Program-made: the position numbers and the translations under genes
In this document: positions 44,952 through 57,152 of the stretch, piece after piece
Layout of the letters: each line of letters begins with the position of its first letter
Numbering within the stretch: the stretch's first letter is position 1
Origin: Limnomonas spitsbergensis
Lineage: Eukaryota > Chlorophyta > Chlorophyceae > Chlamydomonadales
Direction: 5' to 3'
Assembly: GCA_037349105.1 (NCBI GenBank)
Contig: JAYJMM010000004.1
Location: forward strand, 3,251,001 to 3,315,000
DNA length: 64,000 bases
The notes under the pieces: model-generated
The model's input: only the letters and a program-made list of their open reading frames with translations
Told to the model about the DNA's origin: nothing
Database searches by the model: none

Positions 44952-47900
44952 ACAGCAGCAATGGCAGGTGATTGTGAGAAAAACAGAAGTCTCCATAACT
45001 TTACCATACATCTCCCCTCTTAGGGTGTGAGATTGAAGGAGATAGCATGACTGGGGGCCTGAGGAGGTCTTGCTTGGGACTAGCAAGTCAACCTGGTAAG
45101 GTTTGTCATTCACAGGGTGGACATTGGTGACACGGCATTTTCCTAGCTACTATTGCCCCATATTATTAAGGAGTGCTTGGGATTCTTGGAGGTTGCCCCG
45201 GGCACGCCCTGCTCCCTTGTACATCATGCGGTGTTTTAGACCTTGCTTTGGAAGTGCGCTCAGCACTGATTATTGCAAACTCCTGTAGTGCTGGTACAGG
45301 GCTTTGGGACTCAGCCTCCTCGCCAGCAGTTTCGAAAACACCAAAGACGCACCTGACACTGCGCGAAGACTCAGGGTTTGGGTCTTTGAGGTGAGGATCC
45401 TGAACCCTTAAGCACCCATCATGCTGAGGGCGCTCTACAAACCTGCAGGGTTTAAATCCTGAACCCTGAAGCACTGACTACGCTGAGGACGCTGCACAAA
45501 GCTGCGAGGTTTCAACCCTGACCCCTTTATCACTGACCACGTCGAGGATGCTTCTTTAAAGATGCAGGGTTCTAAACAGGGGTTTAGACCCTGAAACCTG
45601 AAGTACCCACCACGCTGAGGACGCTGCACAAGGCCTCCACACCCGCCCACACGCCGGCAATGTGATCTACAACGGATCGCAGGCTGGGGGCACTCCAAGC
45701 AACCTGCAACAACAGGTTTGCGAACTGTTAGGGTTTAGGGTTATGGATCAAAATGTGCACAAATGGGGTTAAGATTCAGCGTGATGCCAGGGTTCAGGAT
45801 CTTAACGTAAAAATCATCAGGGTCCAAGTCTCCGAGATGGATCACAAGAGGCGTCCATGGACCGTGGTTCGACTCATGTTGGGCTTAAGATAGACACATA
45901 ACGTGAGTATTGCCTATGAACGGAAAGGTTCAGAACATTACGACGTTGAGTAATAGCGTACAATTATCGCTGCAGCTTCTATGCACCCATCTAATCGTTT
46001 TTTGAAATGGCTAGGCAGTGCAAACAGAAAATTGTCATATTCTTTCCAGTCTCCCTTGTATGAGACCTGCCACGTGCTGGGGCCAAGTTCAGGGGGATAG
46101 GTTTCAGGTTGTTGGTTTGATGGTTAAGGATTCAGAGGCCCGCTCATTTTCTATTCTCAAGTGCCTAAAGAGAGAGAACATCCAGCAAATGTATATCCCC
46201 ACTTGGAACATGAGAGTTCGAGGAGTAGCGCAGCATTCGAGACCCATTACCTTTTGTCTTACAGTCATAGCACGGTCAGGTCTTCCCTGATACCGGTATC
46301 TTAATTTAAACTGTATCCTCCAGCGATTGAAAAATAATAAGATACACGCCATGTTACCACGTTGCCTTTGCATGAACCCTACCTGCGGTGCAGCTTCCTT
46401 TGCATGTTGAAGGGCCCACGGGTAGCGGGCGGCAATGGAGAACTGAATAGCATGGCAACAAGTGAAGGAGGTTACTATGGGATGAGGATTCAGAGAGTAC
46501 GATACCTTGAGGAGAAACCACACATTACGTAGAAGCAAGGACAAAAGTGTAACGAGGTTGGTCCTGATAGATGTTTCAGGGAGCTGTTGTGCCTGCCATG
46601 CACATCCAGCCATGCACATGCAGCCATCCACATCCAGCCATGCACATCCAGTCATGCACATCCAGCCATGCACATCTAGCCATGCACATGCAACCATGCA
46701 CATCCAGCCATGCACATCCAGTCTTGCACATCCAGCCATGCACATCCAGTCATGCACATCCAGCTATGCACATGCAGCCATGCACATCCAGCCATGCACA
46801 TCCAGCCATGCACATCCAGTCATGCACATCCAGCCATGCACATCCAGCCATGCACATCCAGCCATGCACATCCAGCCATCCAGCCAAGCTATCCCTTGCT
46901 TCTGTCCGGTGTGGATGTTGCTCTGGACCTAAGCTACCCCATTTCTTTTCATCTCACGCACCAGGGGACGATAGTAGCGATATTCATTTCTTTATCAACA
47001 GCACCTCTCTTTCCTCCGCTGCATTTCCCTGCACGCTCAACACTTAACCCTACACACTCATCCTATGCATTCAATCCTGAACACTAACCCAATGCCCTGA
47101 ACTTTAAACACTTAACCTAAGCTTTAAACCCTGAACACTGACCATCTGCACTTCACCCTGAGTACTCACAAACATAATCCCAGACATCCATCCCTGGAGT
47201 GTGATGCAAAGGAGGCTGGCGAGCGAGTCACGCCACTCTGCCTTGGACTCCCAGAGCGCCAGGTGGATCACAAAATAAACCAAAGAAGCCACATCCAGAA
47301 TATAGGGCGGCTCCTGCACATGTGAGTGAGAGGTGGAGAGGTGGAGAGGTACTATGTGGGGCACAGGGTTGGCACGCAACGTTTAAGAGTCCTGCAAATA
47401 GAGGGCGTGAAAAATAAACAAAGAGAATATATGAGACGCGCGGGAATCCAGCACTGCTCCATACCAGCTACTAGCTGGATGTCCCGAGCGATATAGGAAT
47501 ATTCCAGGGTTTAGGGTCTGGTCCTTGTCCACAAGGTAATGAGTGATGGTCATTGTCCGCACGGCACTGTAGTGTGACGCGACTCTTACACAATCGTACA
47601 TAACAGGCTGGATTTGGACTAAGCGTTGTCCCACAATGACAAGGTGCCATCGCTGCCCCTCACAGGCTCACCTCCTCACTCTCCGCACCAATCGTCCCCT
47701 TGCTTCCCCTTGCTTCTCCTGGCTTCCTGCGCCCGGCTCCACTGCCCCCACTTCAACGCCCCGGAGTCATCACTGCCCCCATGGCCACCCTGGCAGTCCG
47801 CAGTCCCTGCACGGGGCGCACTCCCATTACCCCAATCGCCCAGTATTGCCACTGCACCTCCTGTCCTCCACTGCCCCCACCTCACCCACCCTGATTCATT

Positions 47901-50399
47901 ACTGCCACCATCATCCCAATCGCCAATGACCGCATCCCCACTGCAGGCTGGACAGACCCCCGCTCACTTTTTTCAGGTTTGACAAGCGCAGCCCTGCGTT
48001 GACTGCTATCAGCGACCCACTCAAGGCCAGACCAAACACAATGCTCTCCCAGTAGAAGACCTCTCTCAGTGCGATGGCGATGATCAGGGGGACAAGGGAG
48101 AGGTACAGTGCGAATGCCTGAGGAGCAGGAGGTGAGCTCGAATTCAATTTTGGATACATAAGGTGTGTACTGTAAGCCTGACATGGTTAAAAGGGATCAG
48201 GATTGGGGCCTCCGAGACACAAGCTCCTGAGATAGGAGAGCACGTTTTGTTTTGTCCCATTCCGTTGCAAGGCTGCTCCTGGCCCCACAGGCCGCAGGTG
48301 TGCGCCCTTTTCATGGCTTTGCTTGATGATCGGTGCGTCAAGGAGGGGCAAAGGAACCCAGTGGCATTCTCACCTGAAGGACCTTTATACTGTAGCCAAG
48401 CCAGTCAAGGGCGGGGGCAGGGGCCGCAGAGTCCAGGGCAGGAGTAGAGGCGGCGGCCTTGCCCCGCTCCTCCTGCGCCTTGCGCTCCGCCTCAGTCCGA
48501 TGCACCGGGTCATCTGGCAGGCCGGTCCCCTGCATTAAAATTCGAAGAATATCAGGTTGGAAAGTTCTAGGGCCTCTCTCTGTGATCAATTTCCCCACCC
48601 AACTTAATCTGGATGGATCTAGATGGATCCGCTCCTAGGGATCCCCTCATTCTGCGGCAAGCCCCTTTTCACACTAGCGTGGCCCTTGTCCAAGTAGAAA
48701 GACATTTTTTCTTGCTACCTCACCACAAAGTAAGACACCTCACCCCTCCACATGCAGACCCTAGCCCCTCCTCTCTAATAGTTGAGAGTGAATGGCTAGG
48801 TCCTAGTGGCTGAAGTCCTAGTCAGTGTTGTCCTTTCCAGATTTCAGGGCTTAGTTTCCAAGAGTATGGTGTGTGAAAAAGTGTGACTGAGTGTGAAAAG
48901 AGTGAGCGTGAAACCGAGGCCGCCAGGCCTCGTGGGGGGTGCGGGGGTGCGCCCGAGCCCCCCCGCATGGGGGTCTGGGGGCCACCCCCCAGTGGGGGTT
49001 CGGGGGCGAAGCCCCCGAAGTTCAGAGATACTTTGTGGGATCGTCCTTGAAATCTACATTGAAACCTTACGCAAATTGACATCATCACGATAATAAAAGG
49101 CCTCCTAGTCCAGCTCACAGATGTCATCCCAGTGCTGACTGGATTCTGAGCTGAAGGTCCCTTGCATGCCCTGTTCACGTACGGCCCTCCTAACAGGGCC
49201 ATGGCCATCCAGGCTATGGGCAACGACAAAGGATCTGGACTGTATCTCGACCATACTGGCCATGTGCAGGAACAGAGATACCTCAATGTCCATCTGACCC
49301 ACACTTTTCTGGCAACCAGAAAATATACATCTCAAGGATTTCTCCAGGGACATATTTGATGACATTGTTTGTTATTGGTTATTTTGACCATCCCGTGCTT
49401 CACCATAAATGTTGTGCGAGGGTGACTTGAAATACCCCAGCCAGCCCTGCCATGCTTGGCCCCCCCATGCTTGACCTCCCACCTGCTCTGCTGGCTCTGT
49501 CGGCAAGGATGTTGCCAGCCTACTCCCCGCGCTGCGCTCCGGTGCCCCAGCCACTGGAATCCTGGGGATAGGATGTACAGCACGGGGTTTAGGGCCTTCT
49601 TGTCTCCCTTTCGGCACTGCTGTTCCAGATGTAGGAGATCCCACGGACCTTTTCTGCCCTAGGGCAGGGACCTTCCTCTTTCCAAGTTTTGAGCGGGGGC
49701 CAGGCGCCTGCTCCAGAAAACACTTTCAATAGCAAGCTACCATTGGTGAAGGTGATATACACTCTTGGTGCCCATTTGGATGTTGGCTGTGCCAGGGTCA
49801 AGTGCCATGCAGGGCCATTCATAAGTAGCACATGTCTCTGGTATGTACAGTACGATGCGTATCATCCACCAAATCGCCTGGGTGGATGTTTATAAAAAGG
49901 GTCCAGCAGTGCGAAAGTAAGAACTCACAAAGGTAGAAGTACTAGATAACCTACGCAAGAGCACCACTGTTTATGTTAGTGTGCTGAAGCTACACTTAAG
50001 CTACATTTTGGAGTACCGTACGACCGAGGGGGCCCAGTCGGTGCCACAAAAGCCCTGCTGCTCAGCAGGCCACAGGCAGTAGGCTGGTCAAGGTTTGGTC
50101 CCAATCGGCACAGTGGAGGACGATCGGCATCCCACCAAATTGGTCTGGCACACACTAAAATAAACACTGAGAAGCACATGTGAAGTGCTACCATGCAAGA
50201 TTTAGACGGCATGCACCAGGATGTGTGCAGCATCTACTAACCTGCTCGAGGTGCTGCGCTCCGAGGACGCCAAGCCTGAGCCTGCACTTATCAAGCTGTT
50301 ATTATTAGCAGTGTTGCTGCCAGTTCTGGCTGGCCCTAGCCGGCTGGGTTCGGCAATGCTCGCTGCCCTCCCTCCTAGTTTCGAAGCCGAGAAAGACAT
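42594..50399 (-). CDS. Gene D: multipass membrane protein with Pro/Gly/Tyr-rich C-terminal repeat tail
   Basis: Nine exons: 50399-50242, 49561-49483, 48529-48374, 48117-47968, 47313-47170, 46442-46383, 45703-45611, 44291-44195, 43207-42594. Phases agree throughout and predict 516 aa. Residues 1-130 are hydrophilic (Ser, Ala, Glu, Lys). Hydrophobic segments follow: about 132-149 ([17 protein letters not shown]), 157-177, 188-203, 212-232 and 262-288, so roughly five membrane passes. Residues ~340-480 are about 18 copies of PGGPPPQY or PGAPPPQY. The family is not recognised. Pro-Tyr tails of this kind are known in unrelated membrane-associated proteins and often mediate protein contacts; here that is inference. 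It is divergent from the VMA21-like gene. A small exon between 45611 and 44291 cannot be excluded. Confidence 0.72.
42690..43115 (-). repeat. 24-27 bp coding repeat (PPPQYPGG/A units) of gene D
   Basis: About 18 imperfect copies within exon 9, in frame, encoding the Pro/Gly/Tyr tail. Confidence 0.9.
44570..44772. repeat. CATCAG hexamer microsatellite
   Basis: Over 30 copies of CATCAG/CACCAG, in intron 7 of gene D. Confidence 0.95.
44895..44962. repeat. (CAG)n microsatellite
   Basis: About 22 nearly perfect CAG triplets on the plus strand, CTG on the transcribed strand of gene D; intronic. Confidence 0.95.
45410..45640 (-). repeat. Degenerate copies of gene D exon 7 end plus donor
   Basis: The exon end and donor (plus-strand ACCCACCACGCTGAGGACGC) recur at about 45475, 45535 and 45417 as CTGACTACGCTGAGGACGC, CTGACCACGTCGAGGATGC and CACCCATCATGCTGAGGGC, each followed by a CTTGAACCCTGAA-like spacer. 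Confidence 0.75.
46590..46885. repeat. 14-bp minisatellite (CCATGCACATCCAG)
   Basis: About 20 copies in intron 5 of gene D. Confidence 0.95.
48898..49022. repeat. GC-rich palindromic repeat cluster
   Basis: Contains hairpins such as TTCGGGGGCGAAGCCCCCGA and GGGGGCCACCCCCC, packed in ~120 bp unlike the surrounding intron of gene D. Confidence 0.7.
49963..50169. mobile_element. MITE-like element, family 2, intact ends
   Basis: Left CACTGTTTATGTTAGTGTG and right CACACTAAAATAAACACTG are an inverted pair with one mismatch. About 205 bp, no ORF, in intron 1 of gene D. Confidence 0.85.
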
Positions 50400-50811
50400 G
50401 GCAGAGTCCGCTCCACGACTATTCTGTGTATGATGACAGGTCCATGTCAAAATTGCAGTTGAAGTCTGCCAGATTCCAGATGGCGCTTCCAGTCGACCTC
50501 GTCAAGATATGTATGGGTGATTTTCAGGCCAGCTCAGGCGGGCACTTTTCTTAGTTCAGGAAGAGAGATGGGTTCATCGCCCATTTCTAACACGGCTCGA
50601 TGAATCAATGTTTGATGTTTTCCCTAGCGGCAATCCTTCGTTGCTGCATATACCGCTCCCGTCATGTTTGTTACGACTTCCGAAATAACCGACCCGGTGT
50701 GGTATGACCAGGTGCAGGTGTGACCTTCCTCTTCCACGACAGCCTCCATTTAAGCTCTAGCGGCAGGTCTACAGCGCTTCACTTTGAACATTTTTTAAAA
50801 CAACCAGCCAA
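50400..50811. promoter_or_regulatory. Shared region between divergent gene D and VMA21-like gene
   Basis: Only 412 bp separate the two predicted ATGs (50399 minus, 50812 plus), so both promoters and 5' UTRs must lie here or overlap. No named element is clear. Confidence 0.45.
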
Positions 50812-52625
50812 ATGAAACAGGGGACCTACAATCAAAGCAGCGGACAGTTTCAACAACAGAAGGACGAGGAACCAATCATAAAGGTGCATATCTGAGTGCG
50901 TGAACTGGGCTCAAAGGAGAGGAGCGAATCGATACACCTGCACCTGAGAGATAGCGCTCTAGGTGTTGCAAAACCCACCTCTACGTTAGATCCAACACAT
51001 AACTCTGATTCCTCGCCTATCTGCTCGAGTTTCTAACCTCGTGTTGGTATTTTCGTGAAGGAATTCAACGCCATCTAAATCCTCTACCTAACGCCTGTCA
51101 ACGGGTCGCACGCTCGAACATAAACATTCCCACCCTTCTGTCACACAGGTCGCTGAACATCTTGCCTGGTACATAATCCTCATCGGCGCTCTTCCATTTT
51201 CGCTGTTGCTGATGTCCGAGTTCGGATACTTCGACAGTGAGTGAACCATTTTCCGGCTGCATGGATAGCATGGCAAACCAGGCAATGGAGTGGGGGAGCA
51301 TGGCATGGGGATGAGAGGCATGGCATATCGGGCCATGAGGAGGGGGTAGGTGCTCAGAGCAGATCATACTTCATGAGGCATTTCTCCAGTGCATGGCAGG
51401 CATGGCATGCAAGTTAGGCCAAGGGCAGGGGATAGATTGCAGTACGAATTCATAAGGCACATGCATGTCCAGGCCAAGGAGCAGGGTAATGCTCCATTGA
51501 TGATCAGGTTCGATGCAACGAATTCTGAACTAGACTGGGCCTGCACAACGCCTACACCCCCAAATTCAGTTCATCATATTTTGTCTGTTCCACATGTCAT
51601 GGAAAGGGAAGGAAGAACGCCCTTTGAAACGTGGACTACAAATGACTAAGCGTGCTCACAGACTAGCCAAACTCAAGCGATCGCCCTCCAAAGAGGGCCT
51701 ATGCACCCGCAACCAGGGTTAAGGGGCCCCTTTTCATTCTCCAACAAGTTCGCTCACGAAATGGTGCACTTGGGACCTGATCTAGCTAGTCTGGGTGTCC
51801 AGTCACCTTGTGATGACAGTACTTCTCTACTGGCTAAGCGCTTTGAGGTGTCTTTCAAGTCTTGCCCCTGAGGGAGATTTTGAACAGCGAATTCGAACCC
51901 TTGACCATGCGCTGAGGATGCCACCATGATTAAGTCATGAGCTGATGAGCCCTCCCCCTGACAGGTATATATCGGGCTACACTGGGGATTCCAAGCAAGG
52001 ATCACCGGATCTACTACAGCGGCTTCTTAGCCCTCATTGCAGTCAACATTGTGAGTATGGGGACAGATGGACAGTGGAAGGTAGTATGTATTGATAGGGT
52101 TCAGGCCTTTGGGGTCTAGCACTGAAAACACACAAGGTATCGCACGCCGGGGCTGTCTAGCATTTGAGCGCATATGTGATGGCCTTCTTTGACAGTGTCG
52201 GGCTATGAACAGGAGCAATTGAGTTGAGAAAGGGTTCAAAGCTTTGACATTTGCTCTGAGTCAACATTCCACGATCAGGACATCTTTGCAGTTTGCCCTG
52301 ACCCTCATCGCAATGAACGCAAAATATGCTCATTGTTGCAAGAGGAAGGCATGGGACTTGGGGCTGCTGATCAATATTGAGTCATCAGGACCCCAGGCTG
52401 TGTTTGTAGGATCACCAACTGCATTATACAATACATTCATACCAGGCCAGATGATTCATGATGTCTTTGTCTAGTTTTCTGCAATAAGCCATCTACGTTT
52501 TCATTACCCATTTCACATTCCTGATTTTTCCTCCCTTCATGCCCCATTCAACCCAGGCGGTAGCAGGGTTTGTGTCTCACGCCTTCACAGATCCTGAAGA
52601 AGCGAAGGAGAAGAAGAATAAGTAA
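50812..52625 (+). CDS. VMA21: VMA21-like V-ATPase assembly integral membrane protein
   Basis: Four exons: 50812-50883, 51149-51236, 51965-52050, 52557-52625 (TAA), all in phase, giving 104 aa. The ATG opens a 24-residue Gln-rich hydrophilic leader. Two membrane segments follow: about 30-44 (WYIILIGALPFSLLLM) and 71-90 (GFLALIAVNIAVAGFVSHAF), joined by a polar loop. The protein ends in KEKKNK, a C-terminal dilysine (KKxx) signal. The two-helix hairpin, small size and dilysine ending match VMA21, the ER-resident factor that helps assemble the V0 sector of the vacuolar H+-ATPase and is retrieved from the Golgi. Family assignment is by architecture and pattern; only loop and tail residues vary from better-known members. 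It shares an upstream region with gene D. Confidence 0.82.
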
Positions 52626-55004
52626 TGGCTGTACACCGACATGTCTAGGATTTCAGGGACAGAAGTACTTCAGAACTCTCCAAACCTTTCCGCAAGGGCT
52701 GCCACTGCAAGTCCTGAACACGAGGCAGAGGGGAGGATAAGGAATCAAGGCAATGGACGCATGGCATTTCCGATGGAGGACACCGATGGAGGATTTTCTG
52801 ACGATCTCATCACTGACTACTTCATTTCAGCATTTCTTTGGAAGCCTGGCAGAGATCAATGGGCACTGAAGTCATGGACAAGGACAACAAATATAGTAAC
52901 ATTGCCCCTCTAGGGCTGCCTACCAGTAAACCACCAATACCGGTACTAAGGCTTGGCTCTTTATTTTTTGTAATTGAAGGCTCGATTGAAGGAGCTCAAG
53001 ACCCTAGCGCAAACTTGTTGACCAGTGGACTGTAAATCTGAATCTGGAATGCACTCGCCCAGCTCCTGAACCGAGCATTGAATCAAGCATTTGACACCGA
53101 ATATTTCGGAGACAGGTCAACTGTATGGTGTGGCCGTTTTGGAAGTCTCTGGACCTGATTTCAGTTTGTATACCCATTGGGCGCTAAGCAGGTGCAAGGA
53201 CTTAAAACCCGCAGTGAAGCTGACCTATCCTTTGCTGTATTTTCTTCCAGATAGTCGTCTCATGAGAATCTTGAAACACGCTAAGCATACGCGGGCGCGA
53301 AGGACCAATGCAGTTATTGCAGTCCATGACTTTCAGTTCATTCAGTTTCAGCTGGGTGGGGATCCGCAAAAGCAAAGGAGATGCGAACATGCACAATTTC
53401 TTGCCACCGTAGTTCCCCCGTACAAGGCTTCTTGCCACCCAAATCAACGGTGCAGGTTCTTGGTGCGCTCTGAAATGGAATTTGTATGGATCAGTTTAGG
53501 TATGGCGCCCATGCAAACCCACCCACCCACAGATGCATGGGAAGCCATGCAGCTGGCGGGCCAGATTAATCTACCGGGGGGATTCAGGCTAGTCAATTCC
53601 CCCTCCCCCCCTCCTCTGTGAATTGAGTTGGGGCGCCAAGCTGCTTTGCGAGCTGCGATGGGAGCAGCATGCATGCAGGACGGAATGACGTCATCGTGGG
53701 CCCCTTGGATCGGCCAGTTGAGAGCTTCAGGCTGGTGGTCAGATCCTTGCTTAGAGCAAATAAATACCATAAACCTGATATGTCGTTGTCGGCGAGGAGT
53801 TTCAGCTGTGTGTTCTTGCATGGCTATTTTCGATGTTTCTCTCCTTCCTGCGCTTCTAAGGCTCTGGACGCGTCCTAGGTAGGGACCGCATGCAAGCAGC
53901 GACACGATGCACCAGCTGGCGGGCGCAGTACAGTATTAACCGACTGGCTCCGCCCGCCTGCGGAACCTGTACCCTAATATTTTTGCCTTCTTTACTCCCT
54001 TCTCCTCAAACAATCAAAACAAAGCGCTGCATATTATTTTCCCAAGATACCTTGTTCCAGCGAGAAGACAAGAAGCCTTCACTCCCGCGAGAATCTACTC
54101 CCCAGCAAAGGTAAGGGGTGGTGGATAGCTAGCTGCAGGCCAGCAGGGGCGTGTCAGTAGTCGGACACGCAGCAAACAAGCATGGGTAGAGGCGAGCCGT
54201 CGAGCAGGCCTGGGGTGCGGATGGACTTCAGGAAGTAGCCTAATCAGCCATGGGCTCATCCAATATCGGCACCTCTGGCCGATTGATCAGATTACTTCAA
54301 TGCATGATGGTTCATGAACCTCCGTCGTCCTGCAAAAGCAAGATAAGGATCCCGAAGTGCTGACTTGAACGAGGACTGATCGACAGCAGCCCGGAAGCAT
54401 TTTTTTAATGAGGCGAGCCGAAAAGCCCGCCACGCTGTCCATTTCGCAATATCTCCTGCTGCTGCATTTGTCTCTTGTTCTGTCCCTGCTCAATCAATTT
54501 TGAGGCCTCTCCTCACCTTCATGCCGGATGGTCATTGATTGTACGAGAGCAGCTTGTGGTCCACACCCTCCCCTCGCTCCCTTAGGCCTTCGCCTTTTCA
54601 TTTATCGGGAGACACTTTGTAGGTACCAGTACCTACCACAGGAAACAGACGACAGGGCCCCATGTATGACCCACAGACCCCATGTCTGCTGAACCAGCCA
54701 AAATGGCCCTGATACCTCCCCTGGCATATTCTTGTTAGGTGCAAGCTGAAATCCACAGCTAGATATAGCAGGGACTAGGACGCTGCAAACACCCCAAACG
54801 ACCACTATAACACACTGGCTGTCTGGCACAACCCCTGGCGACAAGCAGGCAACATCCCCTCCTCATGCATGCAGTGGGCATGGAGGCCCACGCCAGCAGC
54901 CTTACGTACATTAATGAATATGTGCCCTCCTCCCTTTTCCTTCTGCCTTCATTCGCAGTACAAGAGATTCCTGCCGACTCCTCCTCCCGTACCAACTTTC
55001 GGAA
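52626..55004. other. Intergenic region, no supported gene
   Basis: After the VMA21 3' UTR I find no exon with good splice sites and coding character. A 176-codon open stretch at 53091-53621 begins at TTG and has no recognisable domain. The last few hundred bases before 55005 should contain the pherophorin promoter. Confidence 0.5.
53031..53035 (+). terminator. Possible polyadenylation signal of the VMA21-like gene
   Basis: TGTAA, the usual polyadenylation signal in chlamydomonadalean algae, lies about 405 bp after the stop codon. Confidence 0.35.
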
Positions 55005-57152
55005 ATGTCTGCCCCAAGCGCGGTGCACATCTTTGCCGCTGCTGTGGCAGCATTGGTGCTCTTGTCAAGCTGTGCTGACGCAGTCAAGAAGTCGCCTCCG
55101 CCTCCCAGCCCCTCGCCCCCACCCAGACCTCCGGCAGTTAACTGCCAGGTCACGGTCACCTACAGCTACAACTCACAGGACGCAGCAGTGTCAGTGGTGA
55201 GTGCAGGGATCCGTCATACATGTGCTGATTTGCCTCCTCCTCACTTTCAAATTGAAACCCGTGCATTTTTCAGCTCTGAGGATCCGTCAGCAGGAGCCTC
55301 TTGCCATCTAGCCTTCTGCCGTGTCCGAGCCAGGGGGGAGCAACTCTAAGCTCTCAATGAATTCCTTGTTCGCAGACCTCTCAAAAGGCCACCATTCTGG
55401 CAGATCAAGTCAACTTTTGGTTCCAGCCTTTGTTCCCGTTTGCTTACGATAACATCCTGCCAAGGACACTGATCGTATCAGCATCCGTCAAGAGCACTGC
55501 ACAGGTGAGGCTGCAGTCTCAGAGCAATTTTCAAATGCCTCCATTTTTGATCGGTTTCTGCATCTTTAGTTTTGCCCTGGCTTATGATGGACTGAGGAGT
55601 CCACAGGACCAGACCCGAATTAAAATTGTCTAACATCCTGCTGTTGCCCCTAATTTCCGCTGTAGTTGACTGCTGCACGCAAAATGAGCGACAGCTTCGA
55701 CTCGCCATGGATTCGGGTAAGATCCACGAGAGATAAAAGCCCGGACCTGGTTCGGTGATGTTCAAGAAAATCCAGCATGGGATCCGTAGGCCTCCTTGAC
55801 TGGAAATTGTTGGGCTCAGCTGAGGTCCTGAATTGGCTGCATCTGACCTCTGGCTCATTACTACATACAGCTGCATCCAGCAATGTTTGCACATCCAATC
55901 TCGAATCGAATCATGGAGGGAAGATATGAGAAGGTCCGTGGCCCTGTCTGGTCAGAGGCCTAATTTTGATAAATTTCCAATGTTTTGCTGCAGTCCATTT
56001 TCGCCAAGCTGGGCGACACTGTGACAGCCTGTGGAGATTCACTCATCTTAACTTCAACGTGCTCTGGAGTCCAGCGCGTGAACGTGACGGCATGCGCTGC
56101 CCCGGCTTTCAAGCCGACGCCCATCCCAAACTGCAACATCGTTATGCAGGTGTGCTCATGTTTCTTTGCCCAAATTCCTGCTGCTGAGTTATGGTATGAG
56201 ACGGGCAGCAGTCTTGATGGCATGGTTCTTCGCCTGCAACTGCAAATAGAATATTCCATTGCTGATGAGTCACAGCATGAGAAGTGTGACAGCGTTCAGT
56301 ACATGTTACAGATCTGCACGCATGGCTTTCAAATTAAGATATTCAGCTGTCAACGTTGTCTCACTCCTTGCCTCCCCCCCCTGCTTGCTTGCCTCCAGCT
56401 TACAAAGACTAGCAAAGGTCTCACCATGGCTAACTGCGAGGCCCTAAGTCAGACTCTCGTCACGCTGTATGGCACCAATCTGCTTTTCGACTGTTCCAGC
56501 GTCAGCGACAGTGGCGACAGCTTTGTCAGCAAGTCTATGAACAACTATAACAACCAGATATCCATCGACCAGCTGTACTTCAGGCTTAAGACTAACATGG
56601 TTTCTCTCGGACAGGTGATATAGCATTTTTTTTGAGTGATAGCACTATCAGCTACAGTTCAGCTACACTGTAGCCCCCCGGCCACAAGCCCCTGGCTCGC
56701 CAGCCCTGCTGCTTGGGCCACCGGCCGGAGGCCGGTCCAGGTTTGGTGTTAATCCAGAGGTGGCCGCGGGGCGGCCCAGCAAACGTGTTCCCTTACGGTA
56801 CCCACTAAAATAAACACTGCGATCTACCACTGCATTCAGCCCACCTCTTGACCCAGCATCAAATTCGAATTCATAGGTTCTCAGATCTTTCGACCCCCAT
56901 ATCAAGATATTTGTGTCGTTCAAATGAGCTGCCTGCTTTGCATTTGTGGCAAGGACTTATGCCAGGTACAGATTCAAAGGCCTCAGGAGCTGCATGCCCA
57001 GGATTCCCTGCTGACCTGGCTCTTTCTTTTCCTCGCAGCTGGCCACTACCTACGGTCTTCAATGCAACGTGGACAAGCTTTATGTCATCTCAACTTGCAT
57101 GAAGCCTCTCACGATCGCTATGTGCTCAGGACCTGAGGCCATCACACCTTGA
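55005..57152 (+). CDS. Pherophorin-like secreted extracellular matrix protein
   Basis: Six exons: 55005-55196, 55376-55504, 55666-55716, 55994-56149, 56399-56614, 57039-57152 (TGA). Every junction is phase 0, giving 285 aa. Residues 1-26 form a signal peptide (hydrophobic AAAVAALVLLSSCADA). A short hydroxyproline-type linker follows (SPPPPSPSPPPRPP, about 30-44). The remainder is a single pherophorin domain starting NCQVTVTYSY, with regularly spaced cysteines (TACGD, TCSGV, TACAA, PNCNI, ANCEA, FDCSS, QCNV, STCM, AMCSG) likely paired in disulfides. Pherophorins are hydroxyproline-rich glycoproteins of the volvocine cell wall and matrix. This one has a minimal spacer and one domain rather than two. 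Introns are 150-424 bp; the last contains a MITE-like insertion. Confidence 0.9.
56623..56819. mobile_element. MITE-like element, family 2, in pherophorin intron
   Basis: Right end CACTAAAATAAACACTG is intact, left end is degraded to T-rich. Interior GGCCGGTCCAGGTTTGGT is shared with other copies. It starts 9 bp after the exon 5 donor. Confidence 0.8.

Noticed and set aside
44521..45030. Poly-Ala/Ser and poly-Gln ORF
   Set aside because: Made of CATCAG and CAG microsatellites in an intron of gene D, on the opposite strand.
45166..45380. Candidate minus-strand exon with [20 protein letters not shown]
   Set aside because: Looks protein-like, but no donor keeps phase with exon 8 of gene D, while the direct join of exons 7 and 8 is in phase.
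53091..53621. 176-codon open frame after VMA21
   Set aside because: Starts at TTG, has no recognisable domain or splice partners, and has noncoding-like composition.
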